A DNA stretch of 52,735 nt from Clostridia bacterium (GTDB taxonomy: Bacteria > Bacillota > Clostridia > Oscillospirales > Acutalibacteraceae): the NCBI GenBank assembly GCA_900772705.1, contig CAAGRQ010000132.1, positions 1-52,735 on the forward strand. Direction: 5' to 3'. Positions 1 to 8,296 of this stretch are shown here, piece after piece. The position numbers were made by a program, and so were the translations under genes. Within the stretch, counting starts at the first letter, position 1; every line of letters starts with the position of its first letter. The notes under the pieces were generated by a model. The model ran no database searches and was not told where the DNA came from. It saw only the letters and a program-made list of their open reading frames with translations.

Positions 1-85
1 AAATGCGAAGCATTTGGGTGGCTGAACGAAACAGTATGCAAGGCGAAGCCGCAGCAGACGCCGAGCCCTGTTGTTCCCACCAAAC
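1..85 (+). ncRNA. possible structured RNA, 3' part, cut by window edge
   Basis: The segment folds well on the plus strand. A small hairpin (AAATGC-GAA-GCATTT, 1-15) is followed by nested stems: GGGTGG with CCCACC, GAAC with GTTC, and AACAG with CTGTT, enclosing a GGC-GAA-GCC hairpin. An intrinsic terminator follows directly. This suggests the 3' end of a non-coding RNA whose start lies left of the window. I could not match it to SRP RNA (no GGAA tetraloop with flanking AGCAG), tmRNA, RNase P RNA, 6S RNA or a T-box. It could also be an untranslated tail of an upstream gene. Confidence 0.25.
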
Positions 86-118
86 AAAAAGCAATCGTCT
101 TTTGGCGGTTGCTTTTTT
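86..118 (+). terminator. intrinsic terminator
   Basis: An eight-pair stem (AGCAATCG at 90-97 with CGGTTGCT at 106-113, one G-U pair) and an eight-base loop are followed by a run of six T. It ends whatever is transcribed rightward across the left edge of the window. Confidence 0.7.
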
Positions 119-145
119 GTTTTATTTTTTATAAATTTGCAAAAT

Positions 146-185
146 AAAAGATATGCCAACGCTTATATATTGGCATATCTTTTTT
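146..185 (-). terminator. terminator after htrA, likely bidirectional
   Basis: A perfect stem of about 14 pairs (AAAAGATATGCCAA with TTGGCATATCTTTT, ten-base loop). It lies just past the htrA stop. The minus strand has T4AT4 after the stem and the plus strand has T6, so it can stop transcription both ways. Confidence 0.75.
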
Positions 186-237
186 GATATTGTAACAGAT
201 AAAGTTAAAAAGCATAAATAAATCCGTTACTTAATTA

Positions 238-1752
238 TTATTCTTTGCTTTCTATAAGTTTGCATTCAACTTCAAAAGTTTTAATGCTGTTATTTTCGAT
301 TCTTGCAACAGTCAGTTTAACGGTATCGCCTGGAGATGATTTGCTCAAAACAGAAGTCATAACATCGGTAGAAGTAAGAACATCGCCGTTTACGGCAACA
401 ATCATATCATACTGCTTAACATCTTTATTTGCCAAATCGGAATCGGAACTGATTTCGTTAATTACCATTGCGCCTTCGGCATTCTTAAAGCCCTTTTCTG
501 CAAGAGCGGAAATAACCTGCTGTGCGTTGGTAACATTTGAAATAGGAACATAAGTTATACCGAGTTTTGCCCTGCCTGCCACATATCCGTTTTGTATAAG
601 GCTGTTTGCGGTATTAACGGCTGTATTACTCGGAATTGCAAAGCCCATGCCCTCGTACTCGGTAGAAGCAATCTTAGAAGAATTAATACCGATTACCTGA
701 CCGTCCATATTAAACAGAGCACCGCCGGAGTTACCGGGATTAATAGCCGTATCTGTCTGGATACATTCGTTATTATAACCGATTGATGAAGACACGGGGC
801 GGTCAAGTGCAGAGACAATACCCGTTGCTACACTGTTCATAAACTTACTGCCGCCCGGGCATCCGATAGCAACGCACTGCTCGCCGACAGAAATATTATC
901 ACTGTTTGCGAACTCTGCAATTTTAAGACCCGTAGCCTTAATGGCTAGCACGCCTATATCTGTCTGACTGTCAACGCCCACCATCGTGGCATCGTATTCG
1001 GTTCCGTCATTTGTAGTTACCTTAAATGTTGAGCCGTCCGAAATAACATGAGCACAAGTCATAATATATGTCTTGCCGTCAGCCTCGCTCATAATAACGC
1101 CGGAGCCCTCGCCCGACAGTGTCGGGTCTGATGATGACGAACTGTTATTTCCGTAGCCGTAAAAATAGTTATAAGCACTCTGTTCTGTATAAACGGAAAC
1201 GAGAACGCACGAATCCATATTTTCTTCGGCAACGCCTGCTACGGTCAGATTGCCGTTGCTGTCCTTCATATCCGCCTTTGAACCGTCAGTAATGCTTGCG
1301 GAAGCATCACTGCTTTGAGAGGTAGAGTTGTCGTTTGAATCGTCAGATTTAATAACACCCGTTGCAGAAAGCGCAATCGCCGCAATGGCGAACACGGCAC
1401 ATACCGCAACAACAATAATGATAATCTTAACCGATTTTTTCATCGGCTTTTTAGTCTTAACGGGTTTACCGTTTACATAGGTTGCGTCCGATTGCTGATG
1501 AGGTGCATAATACTGCTGTGACTGCTGAGCATAATTAGGAGCAGACGAAGCATTGTTGACCGTATTTTGATACTGTGAACCGCCGGTCGGTCTGTAATAA
1601 TAGCTCTGACTTTGCCCACTCGGCGGAGTCTGCTGTTCCTGCGGAGTCTTAGGCGGTACATAATGATACTCGCCCGACGGGCTGAAGTTTGGCTCCGATT
1701 GTGAATTATTATTTTCATCGGGAGTCAAATTTTGTTTGTTATAGTCATCCAT
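238..1752 (-). CDS. htrA: membrane-anchored HtrA/DegP-type serine protease with PDZ domain
   Basis: Surface quality-control protease, 504 residues. Residues 1-105 form a low-complexity Pro/Gln/Tyr/Ser-rich cytoplasmic segment. One membrane helix follows at about 109-131, then a Ser-rich linker, a trypsin-like domain (about 170-380) and one PDZ domain (about 395-495). The triad reads clearly as H235 (TCAHV), D265 (TDIGVLAI) and S342 (GNSGG). The start has a good AGGAG site. It is the last gene of a response regulator-kinase-protease run with a gap of about 30 bases, an arrangement like Firmicutes envelope-stress loci. I infer that it degrades or refolds misfolded exported proteins and is induced by the adjacent two-component system. 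The substrate is unknown. Confidence 0.93.
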   Translation of the reverse strand: MDDYNKQNLTPDENNNSQSEPNFSPSGEYHYVPPKTPQEQQTPPSGQSQSYYYRPTGGSQYQNTVNNASSAPNYAQQSQQYYAPHQQSDATYVNGKPVKTKKPMKKSVKIIIIVVAVCAVFAIAAIALSATGVIKSDDSNDNSTSQSSDASASITDGSKADMKDSNGNLTVAGVAEENMDSCVLVSVYTEQSAYNYFYGYGNNSSSSSDPTLSGEGSGVIMSEADGKTYIMTCAHVISDGSTFKVTTNDGTEYDATMVGVDSQTDIGVLAIKATGLKIAEFANSDNISVGEQCVAIGCPGGSKFMNSVATGIVSALDRPVSSSIGYNNECIQTDTAINPGNSGGALFNMDGQVIGINSSKIASTEYEGMGFAIPSNTAVNTANSLIQNGYVAGRAKLGITYVPISNVTNAQQVISALAEKGFKNAEGAMVINEISSDSDLANKDVKQYDMIVAVNGDVLTSTDVMTSVLSKSSPGDTVKLTVARIENNSIKTFEVECKLIESKE

Positions 1753-1785
1753 TAGAATTATCTCCTTTTTTGAGGCAATGCCCCA

Positions 1786-3294
1786 TTAATGTTGCTTTGG
1801 CAGAGTAAACACGAACTCAGCCTCCGTTTTGCTGTCGGAGCGTGCAAAAATTCTGCCGCCGTGCATTTCCACCATAGTTTTAACTATATACAGTCCCAAG
1901 CCTGCGCCCTTTGCGTCCAAAGAACGGGACTTGTCAACTTTGTAAAACCTTTCAAATATTCTGGACAATTCGGTCGAGTCAATGCCTTCGCCGCTGTTCT
2001 TAATCGAGCACTGAACGCTGTCACCCATATCTGTAATTTGAATATCTATATAACCGTTTTCGTTAGTAAATTTAACGGCGTTGTCAAACAGGTTATAAAC
2101 CACCTGATAAATCATATCGGGATCTGCCACAACATAATGCGGCTGAACATTATCAAGACCTCTTATCTCTATATTCTTCTTATCAATCTTTTGCTCAAAG
2201 GTCAAAAGAACATGAATAACCTGGTCTGTAATATTATACGGCTTTGGTTTCATCTCAAAGTCGCCCGATTCAATCTTGCTCATATTAAGCATAGCAACAA
2301 CAAGCCTTGAAAGGCGTCGAACCTCGTCGGAAACGATTTTAAGGTAATATTCTTCCTTTTCTTTCGGAATGGTTCCGTCAAGTATTCCGTCGATAAATCC
2401 CGCAATGGAGGTCATCGGTGTTTTCAACTCATGCGACACATTGGCGACAAAACTTCTTCTCGAACTTTCGAGTTTATCGAGTGCGTCAGCCATCTCATTA
2501 AACGCATATCCCAAGTCGGCAAGTTCATCGTTTGTTTTAATATTAACTCTGTATGAAAAATCACCTACGGCAAACTTCTTAGCCGCAAGGCTCATTTGCT
2601 GAAGCGGTGTGACCATTCTCTTAGTCAGTTTCCAAATGAGAATACCGGCAATGATAAGGCATATTAATGTTATTATCAAAAACGCTCTGAATATAAGAGA
2701 AACAACCTGAGTGGTTCCCGCCGGAGTAATGGCAAATACCGAGCCGATAATCCGACCGTTATCTCTAAGAGAGTCGTTGTCGTAATCGGACACAATGGGC
2801 GAGCCGACGATATAATACTTTTCGCCGTTGATAACCGCCCTGCTGACCGAAGCGGACGAGCCCTCGTAAACTCTCTGCACCTGCTTATCGCCTACCGACA
2901 GCGACTTATGATTATTACACACAAGAGAGCCGGAACGAATAGCGTTAACTCCCGTCTGCTCCTTGCACATAATAACCGTGCCGCCCGAATCACAAACAAA
3001 GACATCGGCGTCTATGCAGTTTGAAACCATACTCAAATTTTCGCAAATAGTCTCTTTATCGTAAGAATATGTGCTGTTCATATTGTTAACTATCATATTC
3101 TGAGAAATATAATTTGCAATCGACTGAGTATTTTCGCTGAGAAGTGCGGTCTTATCCTTTAAGGAATAGCCGTTTACAATAGTTACGAGCGCCATTCCGA
3201 GAACTATAAAGCATACCAAAAAAATGGCAATAAACAGGCAAAAATACTTTGTAAAAATATTCTGCCTTTTTCCTCTTTTCGCAGCTCCTACCAT
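1786..3294 (-). CDS. sensor histidine kinase with HAMP domain
   Basis: Sensor of an envelope-type two-component system, 502 residues. A membrane helix at about 16-40 and another at about 199-221 flank an extracytoplasmic domain of about 155 residues, probably a PAS-like/dCache sensor. HAMP follows (about 221-273), then the dimerisation domain with phospho-acceptor H288 (SHELKTP) and an ATPase domain with GEGID and GAGLGLYIVK boxes. It begins 3 bases after the response-regulator stop, so the two are co-translated. The layout resembles PhoR/WalK-like kinases, but the ligand cannot be read from the sequence. Confidence 0.93.
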   Translation of the reverse strand: MVGAAKRGKRQNIFTKYFCLFIAIFLVCFIVLGMALVTIVNGYSLKDKTALLSENTQSIANYISQNMIVNNMNSTYSYDKETICENLSMVSNCIDADVFVCDSGGTVIMCKEQTGVNAIRSGSLVCNNHKSLSVGDKQVQRVYEGSSASVSRAVINGEKYYIVGSPIVSDYDNDSLRDNGRIIGSVFAITPAGTTQVVSLIFRAFLIITLICLIIAGILIWKLTKRMVTPLQQMSLAAKKFAVGDFSYRVNIKTNDELADLGYAFNEMADALDKLESSRRSFVANVSHELKTPMTSIAGFIDGILDGTIPKEKEEYYLKIVSDEVRRLSRLVVAMLNMSKIESGDFEMKPKPYNITDQVIHVLLTFEQKIDKKNIEIRGLDNVQPHYVVADPDMIYQVVYNLFDNAVKFTNENGYIDIQITDMGDSVQCSIKNSGEGIDSTELSRIFERFYKVDKSRSLDAKGAGLGLYIVKTMVEMHGGRIFARSDSKTEAEFVFTLPKQH

Positions 3295-3297
3295 ACG

Positions 3298-3993
3298 TTA
3301 ATCCTTCGTTTCAAACTTATAGCCAACGCCCCATACGGTTTTAAGGCACCATTTGTCGGAAACGCCCTCAAGTTTTTCACGGAGTCTTTTTACATGAACA
3401 TCAACGGTTCGGCTGTCTCCGTAATAATCAAAGCCCCATACCTCGTCGAGAAGTTGGTCACGGGTATATACTCTGTTCGGATTAGATGCAAAATGATAAA
3501 TGAGTTCAAGTTCTTTTGGCGGCGTATCAACCGGCACACCCTTAACTTTCATCTCATAATTTTGGATATTTATTTCAAGATTATCGTAGATAACCGTTTT
3601 TTTCTTATCCTCGGCTGCCTCGGAGTCTCCCTTTGTTCTGCGGAGCACAGCCTTTACCCTAGCCATTACTTCCTTGGTATCAAACGGTTTTACGACATAA
3701 TCGTCCGCACCCAGTTCAAGACCGAGCACCTTGTCAAAAGTTTCGCCTTTGGCGGTAAGCATAATAATTGGAACGCTCGAAGTCTTTCTGATTTCACGGC
3801 AAACCTGCCAGCCGTCCATCTTAGGCAGCATAATATCAAGAAGTACCAAATCGGGAGTTTTGTTCTTAAACATATCCACGGCTTGCTTACCGTCGTTTGC
3901 GGTATAAACAACATATCCGTCATTCTCAAGGTAAAGTTTAAGCAACTCGCAAATGTTAAGGTCATCGTCAACAACAAGAATTTTATTAGCCAT
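3298..3993 (-). CDS. OmpR/PhoB-family response regulator
   Basis: DNA-binding partner of the downstream kinase, 231 residues. The receiver domain carries the acidic pocket (VVDDD), phospho-acceptor D53 (LLDIMLP) and the conserved Thr/Lys positions (LTAKG, VKPFD). The C-terminal winged helix (about 130-228) ends with the typical RTVDVHVKRLREKL recognition segment. It is the first gene of the regulator-kinase-htrA unit. A 14-base motif 57 bases upstream (4050-4063) recurs upstream of the neighbouring DUF815 gene and is a candidate binding site, implying autoregulation. Confidence 0.94.
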   Translation of the reverse strand: MANKILVVDDDLNICELLKLYLENDGYVVYTANDGKQAVDMFKNKTPDLVLLDIMLPKMDGWQVCREIRKTSSVPIIMLTAKGETFDKVLGLELGADDYVVKPFDTKEVMARVKAVLRRTKGDSEAAEDKKKTVIYDNLEINIQNYEMKVKGVPVDTPPKELELIYHFASNPNRVYTRDQLLDEVWGFDYYGDSRTVDVHVKRLREKLEGVSDKWCLKTVWGVGYKFETKD

Positions 3994-4049
3994 AATTAAG
4001 TTTCCTTTCGTTTGTTTGTTTTTCCTATGTACTCATAATACAATCCGTT

Positions 4050-4063
4050 TTTGTTCACAATTT
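4050..4063 (-). promoter_or_regulatory. candidate operator shared with DUF815 promoter, copy 1
   Basis: The 14-mer TTTGTTCACAATTT (plus-strand reading) lies 57 bases upstream of the response-regulator start. The identical 14-mer occurs at 5418-5431, 47 bases upstream of the DUF815 gene, in the same orientation. The matched position and orientation make a common regulator likely, and the adjacent response regulator is the obvious candidate. This is inference; no -35 hexamer is convincing here, which fits an activator-dependent promoter. Confidence 0.45.
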
Positions 4064-4126
4064 GTATTTTGAGTAAACAAAGAATTAAATTTTTGAACAA
4101 TTAGTTAATACAAATTAATCAAATTT

Positions 4127-5371
4127 TTACCACTGCATATCACGCTTTTCGCAACTCTCTACATAGTCGATAAACTGCTTTGCGCATCTGGGCGATCTGC
4201 CACCTCTTCTCAGAGCCCATGTATCGGCAGCGGCAAGAAGTTTCGGAATATCCGCTTTAAGTCCTCTGTCAAGAGCAATTTTCTCCACAATGTCGAAAAA
4301 CTGAGCCTTGTCGGGATTGATAAATGTAACCGAAAGACCGAACCTGTCGGAAAGGCTGAGTTCCTCCTGGAGAGTATCCGAACGGTTTACATCATTTTCT
4401 CTGTCGGAGAAATTCTCCTTAATAAGATGGCGGCGGTTTGAGGTTGCATAAATAAGAGTGTTATTTTGTCTGCCCGAGAGCGAACCCTCGAGAGCCGCTT
4501 TAAGTTCGCCGAAAGAATCATCGTGATTGTCAAAACTCAAATCGTCAATAAAGATAATGAATTTCATCGGGCTGTCCGCAATCTTTTCCCTAATCATAGT
4601 AAGGTCGTTGATGTCACCCTTTGATATTTCTATCATACGCAGTCCCTTTGACTTATACTCATTGAGAATTGCATGAACGGTTGAACTTTTGCCGGTTCCT
4701 CTGTCGCCGTAGAGCAAAACATTATTTGCCGGCAAGCCGTTAATAAACGCCGTGGTGTTATCCACAACCTTTCTGCGCTGAAGTTCATAATTTTTCAAAT
4801 CGCCGAGAGTAATCGGGTCAATTGCCGTAATCGGAACAAACTCCTCGTTTCGCCATGTAAACGCAACAAATTTTGCAAACACGCCGTAGCCGTTGTTTTT
4901 ATAAAAATCTTTGAGTTCGTCAAGCTGCTGCGCCCAATTCTCTTTAAGCGGAAGCATTGCCCTGCCGTTATTATTCCACTTCGGCATAGTAGAAAGCACC
5001 TCGGCAATGTCCTCATCCTGCTCGGCACGAACAATATCCTGTGCAGAAATACCCGCAATAAGTTCCAGTTTTTCCAAATCGGACTTTACTCCGTCGATTA
5101 CGGATGAGTCAAGTTCGTCGCATTTTCCCGCCGCAGCCGCTTTTGTAAAAACATTATCGTCGGTCAAAATGAGTTTTGACACATAGTGCCTAAATGAATG
5201 ATGCTCCGACACCAACTTAAAAAATCTGCTTTGCTTAATCAAAACAGTCTCGTCATCAATCGAATCAAGAAGTTCATACAGTGCGTTGATTATCTCGTCA
5301 TTCTTCAAATCATACACACAAAGAGACTCTATATAATATCTTATTTTTACCGCTTTATTCAACTTAATCAC
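4127..5371 (-). CDS. DUF815-family AAA+ ATPase
   Basis: Cytoplasmic P-loop ATPase of 414 residues. The N-terminal half (1-180) is poorly conserved and helical. The AAA+ module follows, with Walker A at 222-230 (GDRGTGKSS) and Walker B near 272-280 (FIIFIDDLSF). Sensor-like residues and a C-terminal GGRSPRCAKQFIDYV segment are typical of DUF815. The family is widespread in anaerobic Firmicutes, and its substrate is not established. The listed start is GTG. A TTG at 5362 has a better-spaced AGGTG site (6 bases) and may be the real start, giving 411 residues. It is monocistronic, and its upstream motif is shared with the two-component operon. Confidence 0.85.
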   Translation of the reverse strand: MIKLNKAVKIRYYIESLCVYDLKNDEIINALYELLDSIDDETVLIKQSRFFKLVSEHHSFRHYVSKLILTDDNVFTKAAAAGKCDELDSSVIDGVKSDLEKLELIAGISAQDIVRAEQDEDIAEVLSTMPKWNNNGRAMLPLKENWAQQLDELKDFYKNNGYGVFAKFVAFTWRNEEFVPITAIDPITLGDLKNYELQRRKVVDNTTAFINGLPANNVLLYGDRGTGKSSTVHAILNEYKSKGLRMIEISKGDINDLTMIREKIADSPMKFIIFIDDLSFDNHDDSFGELKAALEGSLSGRQNNTLIYATSNRRHLIKENFSDRENDVNRSDTLQEELSLSDRFGLSVTFINPDKAQFFDIVEKIALDRGLKADIPKLLAAADTWALRRGGRSPRCAKQFIDYVESCEKRDMQW

Positions 5372-5417
5372 CTGCTTTACATAGAATGTAATTTATAATT
5401 AATTACATAATATACTA

Positions 5418-5431
5418 TTTGTTCACAATTT
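5418..5431 (-). promoter_or_regulatory. candidate operator shared with response-regulator promoter, copy 2
   Basis: Second exact copy of the 14-mer TTTGTTCACAATTT, 47 bases upstream of the DUF815 start. See the copy at 4050-4063. Confidence 0.45.
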
Positions 5432-5488
5432 ACAATAGTATCGACACAGAAAAATGATATTTTTTTGCAAAAAATATTTTGATGTATG

Positions 5489-5532
5489 ATGTCTGACAAC
5501 TAATTGACACGAGTTCCCTTTTGTGCTATTAT
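5489..5532 (+). promoter_or_regulatory. gntR promoter with GntR-type operator
   Basis: The -35 TTGACA (5504-5509) and -10 TATTAT (5527-5532) are separated by 17 bases. Immediately upstream at 5489-5499 is ATGT-CTG-ACAA, a 7-of-8 match to the TTGT-N3-ACAA palindromes found twice in the ilvC leader. This suggests that the GntR protein controls its own promoter. Confidence 0.65.
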
Positions 5533-5556
5533 TATAAAGGAAAGCGAGGTCGGAGT

Positions 5557-6219
5557 ATGAACAAAGGAAGACTGTCCGATGTTACGGCGAAAAGAATAAG
5601 AAATATGATAGAAGAAAACCGCTTCAAGGTGGGCGACAAATTGCCTAACGAAAATGATTTTGCAAACGAACTCGGCATCAGCAGAAGCACGCTGAGGGAA
5701 GCAATCAAGGCATTGACCTCTCTGGGGATACTGGAGATAAGGCGTGGCAAGGGCACATTCGTTACAGATTCCACGGTTATCGAAAGCGGCGATCTGGGCG
5801 AGATTAATTCCGGACTCGGCGACCTGTTTGAAATGAGGCTGATGTTTGAGCCGGAATGTGCCTATTATGCGGCTCAGAGAGCCACAGACGAGGAAATTGC
5901 AACCATCTGCAAATACGGCGAGGCGGTAGAACAAAAGATAAAAAGCGGCGAGGACAGAACCTTTGAGGAACAAAAGTTCCACGAGAGTATAGCGAGCGCA
6001 ACGCACAACGCTTTCGTTCAGCAGTTTATGCCGATTATTTTCAACGCCATAAAAAAGGGCGTAATTGTAATGCAAAAAGACAGAATGGTAAGCGACGATA
6101 ACCTCAACGATGACCGACTGATTATGGACTTTTTGAAAGCACGAAACGCAGACGGTGCAAGAACAGCAATGCGTCTGCATATAATTCATGCAATGGAAGG
6201 GCTAAAAAATTTAAATTAA
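5557..6219 (+). CDS. FadR-subfamily GntR transcriptional regulator, likely ilvC regulator
   Basis: Cytoplasmic repressor/activator of 220 residues. An N-terminal winged helix-turn-helix (NELGISRSTLREAIKAL) is followed by a helical FCD ligand-binding domain with a metal-site-like pattern (FHESIA, then RLHIIH near the end). The start chosen is the ATG at 5557, which has a GAGG-type site. The longer frame from TTG 5521 begins inside the -10 region and is rejected. The gene lies 123 bases before ilvC on the same strand. Near-identical palindromes before both genes suggest autoregulation plus control of ilvC. The effector is unknown; a branched-chain pathway intermediate is a reasonable guess. Confidence 0.88.
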   Translation: MNKGRLSDVTAKRIRNMIEENRFKVGDKLPNENDFANELGISRSTLREAIKALTSLGILEIRRGKGTFVTDSTVIESGDLGEINSGLGDLFEMRLMFEPECAYYAAQRATDEEIATICKYGEAVEQKIKSGEDRTFEEQKFHESIASATHNAFVQQFMPIIFNAIKKGVIVMQKDRMVSDDNLNDDRLIMDFLKARNADGARTAMRLHIIHAMEGLKNLN

Positions 6220-6222
6220 CTC

Positions 6223-6251
6223 TTGACATAAGACAACTAACAATATATAAT
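6223..6251 (+). promoter_or_regulatory. ilvC promoter, consensus sigma-A
   Basis: Perfect -35 TTGACA (6223-6228), 17-base spacer and perfect -10 TATAAT (6246-6251). The match to consensus predicts strong expression, which makes the operators just downstream meaningful as repressor sites. Confidence 0.85.
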
Positions 6252-6272
6252 GTCATTAAAAGGTAAAACAAA

Positions 6273-6303
6273 TCAGTTGTTTGACAACTTGTCTTACAAC
6301 TGA
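6273..6303 (+). promoter_or_regulatory. tandem TTGT-N3-ACAA operators in the ilvC leader
   Basis: Two palindromes, TTGT-TTG-ACAA (6277-6287) and TTGT-CTT-ACAA (6289-6299), lie 12 bases apart centre to centre. They are enclosed in a larger perfect inverted repeat TCAGTTGT/ACAACTGA (6273-6280, 6296-6303). They sit about 20 bases after the predicted transcription start, where a bound GntR dimer would block elongation or initiation. The repeat also allows an RNA hairpin, so attenuation is a secondary possibility. Confidence 0.65.
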
Positions 6304-6330
6304 CGAAACAGAATTTATTATTATTTTTAG

Positions 6331-7359
<1,029 letters not shown>

Positions 7360-7381
7360 TCTATAACAAATTTATATATAG

Positions 7382-7416
7382 AAAACGCTACCGAATTAAT
7401 TTCGATAGCGTTTTTA
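7382..7416 (+). terminator. ilvC terminator
   Basis: Stem AAAACGCTA/TAGCGTTTT extended by CGAA/TTCG after one mismatch, followed by T5AT4. It starts about 20 bases after the ilvC stop. Confidence 0.8.
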
Positions 7417-7420
7417 TTTT

Positions 7421-7710
7421 GCCCCGTTAATATGGGATAACGCACAGAAGTTAGCCGATACTCTTAATACCGAACTTGCACAAGGCTTTGCAAGGGGCGA
7501 GGCTTACGAAAAACTCACAAAGCAGATTATCAATAAATTCGAGACAGTCTCTCGTAATAATGCTTATAGACTCAGTTAAATAAGACGAGAGCACAAAAGG
7601 TATTGAATAATCTGTCTGCTAATGGTACAATGTTAAAGGATGTTGATACAGGCAAGTATCAGTTTCCTATAACCGAAAAATCGTTAGAAAGAGTAAAGGC
7701 TATTTTCTAA
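7421..7710 (+). pseudogene. remnant of phage minor head protein (gp7/Mu F-like)
   Basis: There is no start codon. Reading 7421-7579 gives a fragment with WDNAQKLADTLNTELAQGF, ARGEAYEKLTKQIINKF and NNAYRL. This has the W..A..L......GxSxxxL.xxI...F......A.RL pattern seen in C-terminal parts of phage head-morphogenesis proteins. A stop and a +1 shift follow, and 7582-7710 continues as a second fragment ending FPITEKSLERVKAIF. The two pieces fit one gene disrupted by a frameshift and missing its 5' end. The family call rests on pattern resemblance only. Confidence 0.45.
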
Positions 7711-7721
7711 GAAAATCTAAT

Positions 7722-7946
7722 ATGATGGGTATTGAGTGTATCGGAAATTCAGGCAATATTATTTACTCGTTTGTAAAACCTACTAATATTAAACCTGATA
7801 TATACGGATATGTAGATTACCTTAATGTTAGGTATCCTGAATATGAAGCATGTAAACATGGCAGAGATATAGAAAAAGCATATAAAATATGTGAGGAGGC
7901 TTTTTATGAAGCAGAAAAATACGGATACAAAATCTATACAAGATGA
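7722..7946 (+). CDS. small hypothetical protein in phage-scar region
   Basis: 74 residues, soluble, rich in Tyr, Lys and Glu, with no recognised domain. The C-terminal half is a predicted amphipathic helix (DIEKAYKICEEAFYEAEKYG). It has only a weak ribosome binding site. It overlaps the next small ORF by 41 bases and would be co-transcribed with it up to the terminator at 8085. Given the flanking phage debris it may be cargo, or an immunity-type protein left behind. The function is unknown. Confidence 0.4.
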   Translation: MMGIECIGNSGNIIYSFVKPTNIKPDIYGYVDYLNVRYPEYEACKHGRDIEKAYKICEEAFYEAEKYGYKIYTR

Positions 7947-8055
7947 TGATTTGGATTTTATGCTTGATGAGTTTATAGGATATGAAAAGTTTCATAAAAT
8001 CATTAAACAGTTAATAGATGAATGCGAGGAAGAGGAAAAGGATGATGAGCAATGA
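7906..8055 (+). CDS. 49-residue acidic hypothetical protein
   Basis: A short ORF with an excellent GGAGG site 6 bases before its ATG, placed inside the end of the preceding ORF so that translation is coupled. The product has an acidic middle (IQDDDLDFMLDEF) and a very acidic tail (DECEEEEKDDEQ), and looks helical. It could be a small adaptor, anti-toxin-like or immunity protein. No family is recognised. Confidence 0.45.
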   Translation: MKQKNTDTKSIQDDDLDFMLDEFIGYEKFHKIIKQLIDECEEEEKDDEQ

Positions 8056-8084
8056 AGATAGATACGGTTATATTTAGGATATTT

Positions 8085-8109
8085 AAGCACCTTTAATCAG
8101 GTGCTTTTA
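8085..8109 (+). terminator. terminator after the two small ORFs
   Basis: Perfect stem AAGCACCT/AGGTGCTT with a six-base loop, then T4AT2. It shows that the two small ORFs at 7722-8055 form, or once formed, a discrete transcription unit. Confidence 0.7.
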
Positions 8110-8128
8110 TTATGCCTTGAGGTAATAT

Positions 8129-8211
8129 ATGACAACAGTAACCCTAGAAAACAACCGTCTATCGGTCGCAGGACACGCAGGCTACGGCAATGTCGGTTAT
8201 GATATAGTATC
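8129..8211 (+). pseudogene. truncated Prp (YsxB-type) cysteine protease gene
   Basis: A GAGG site and ATG are followed by the N-terminal part of a Prp-family protein: MTTVTLENNRLSVAG, then the catalytic-histidine motif GHAGY, and GYDIV. In the family the next residues hold the catalytic cysteine (DIVCA). Here the match stops at DIV and the frame runs on into unrelated sequence, so the enzyme is dead. Prp trims ribosomal protein L27 in Firmicutes, and related proteases are common in phage head modules, which suits the adjacent head-protein debris. Confidence 0.6.
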
Positions 8212-8247
8212 TGAAAGAGAGAAGCCGAACAATAACATAACAACAAA

Positions 8248-8284
8248 AAACTCGCAGGTTTTATTAGACCTACGAGTTTTATAT
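8248..8284 (-). terminator. terminator of the MacA/MacB-like operon
   Basis: On the minus strand the stem ACTCGTAGGT/ACCTGCGAGT pairs over all ten positions with one G-U, then T6. On the plus strand the same position is a C-A mismatch, so the hairpin serves the leftward operon ending at 8297. Confidence 0.75.
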
Positions 8285-8296
8285 TTTGTATCAAAT

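Noticed and set aside
16..50. GGGTGG near the left edge as a T-box, and GGCGAAGCC-GCAGCAG as SRP RNA
   Set aside because: T-box needs GGGTGGNACCGCG, and here GGGTGG is followed by CTGAACG. SRP needs a GGAA-type tetraloop with CAGG/AGCAG; the loop here is a three-base GAA.
1..147. Open plus-strand frame running in from the left edge (48 codons, stop at 145-147)
   Set aside because: It reads straight through a strong intrinsic terminator and a foldable region, and the composition is not protein-like. More likely non-coding.
5500..6189. 229-codon frame antisense to the gntR gene
   Set aside because: The gntR product is a clear FadR-family protein with promoter and operator; the antisense frame is a by-product.
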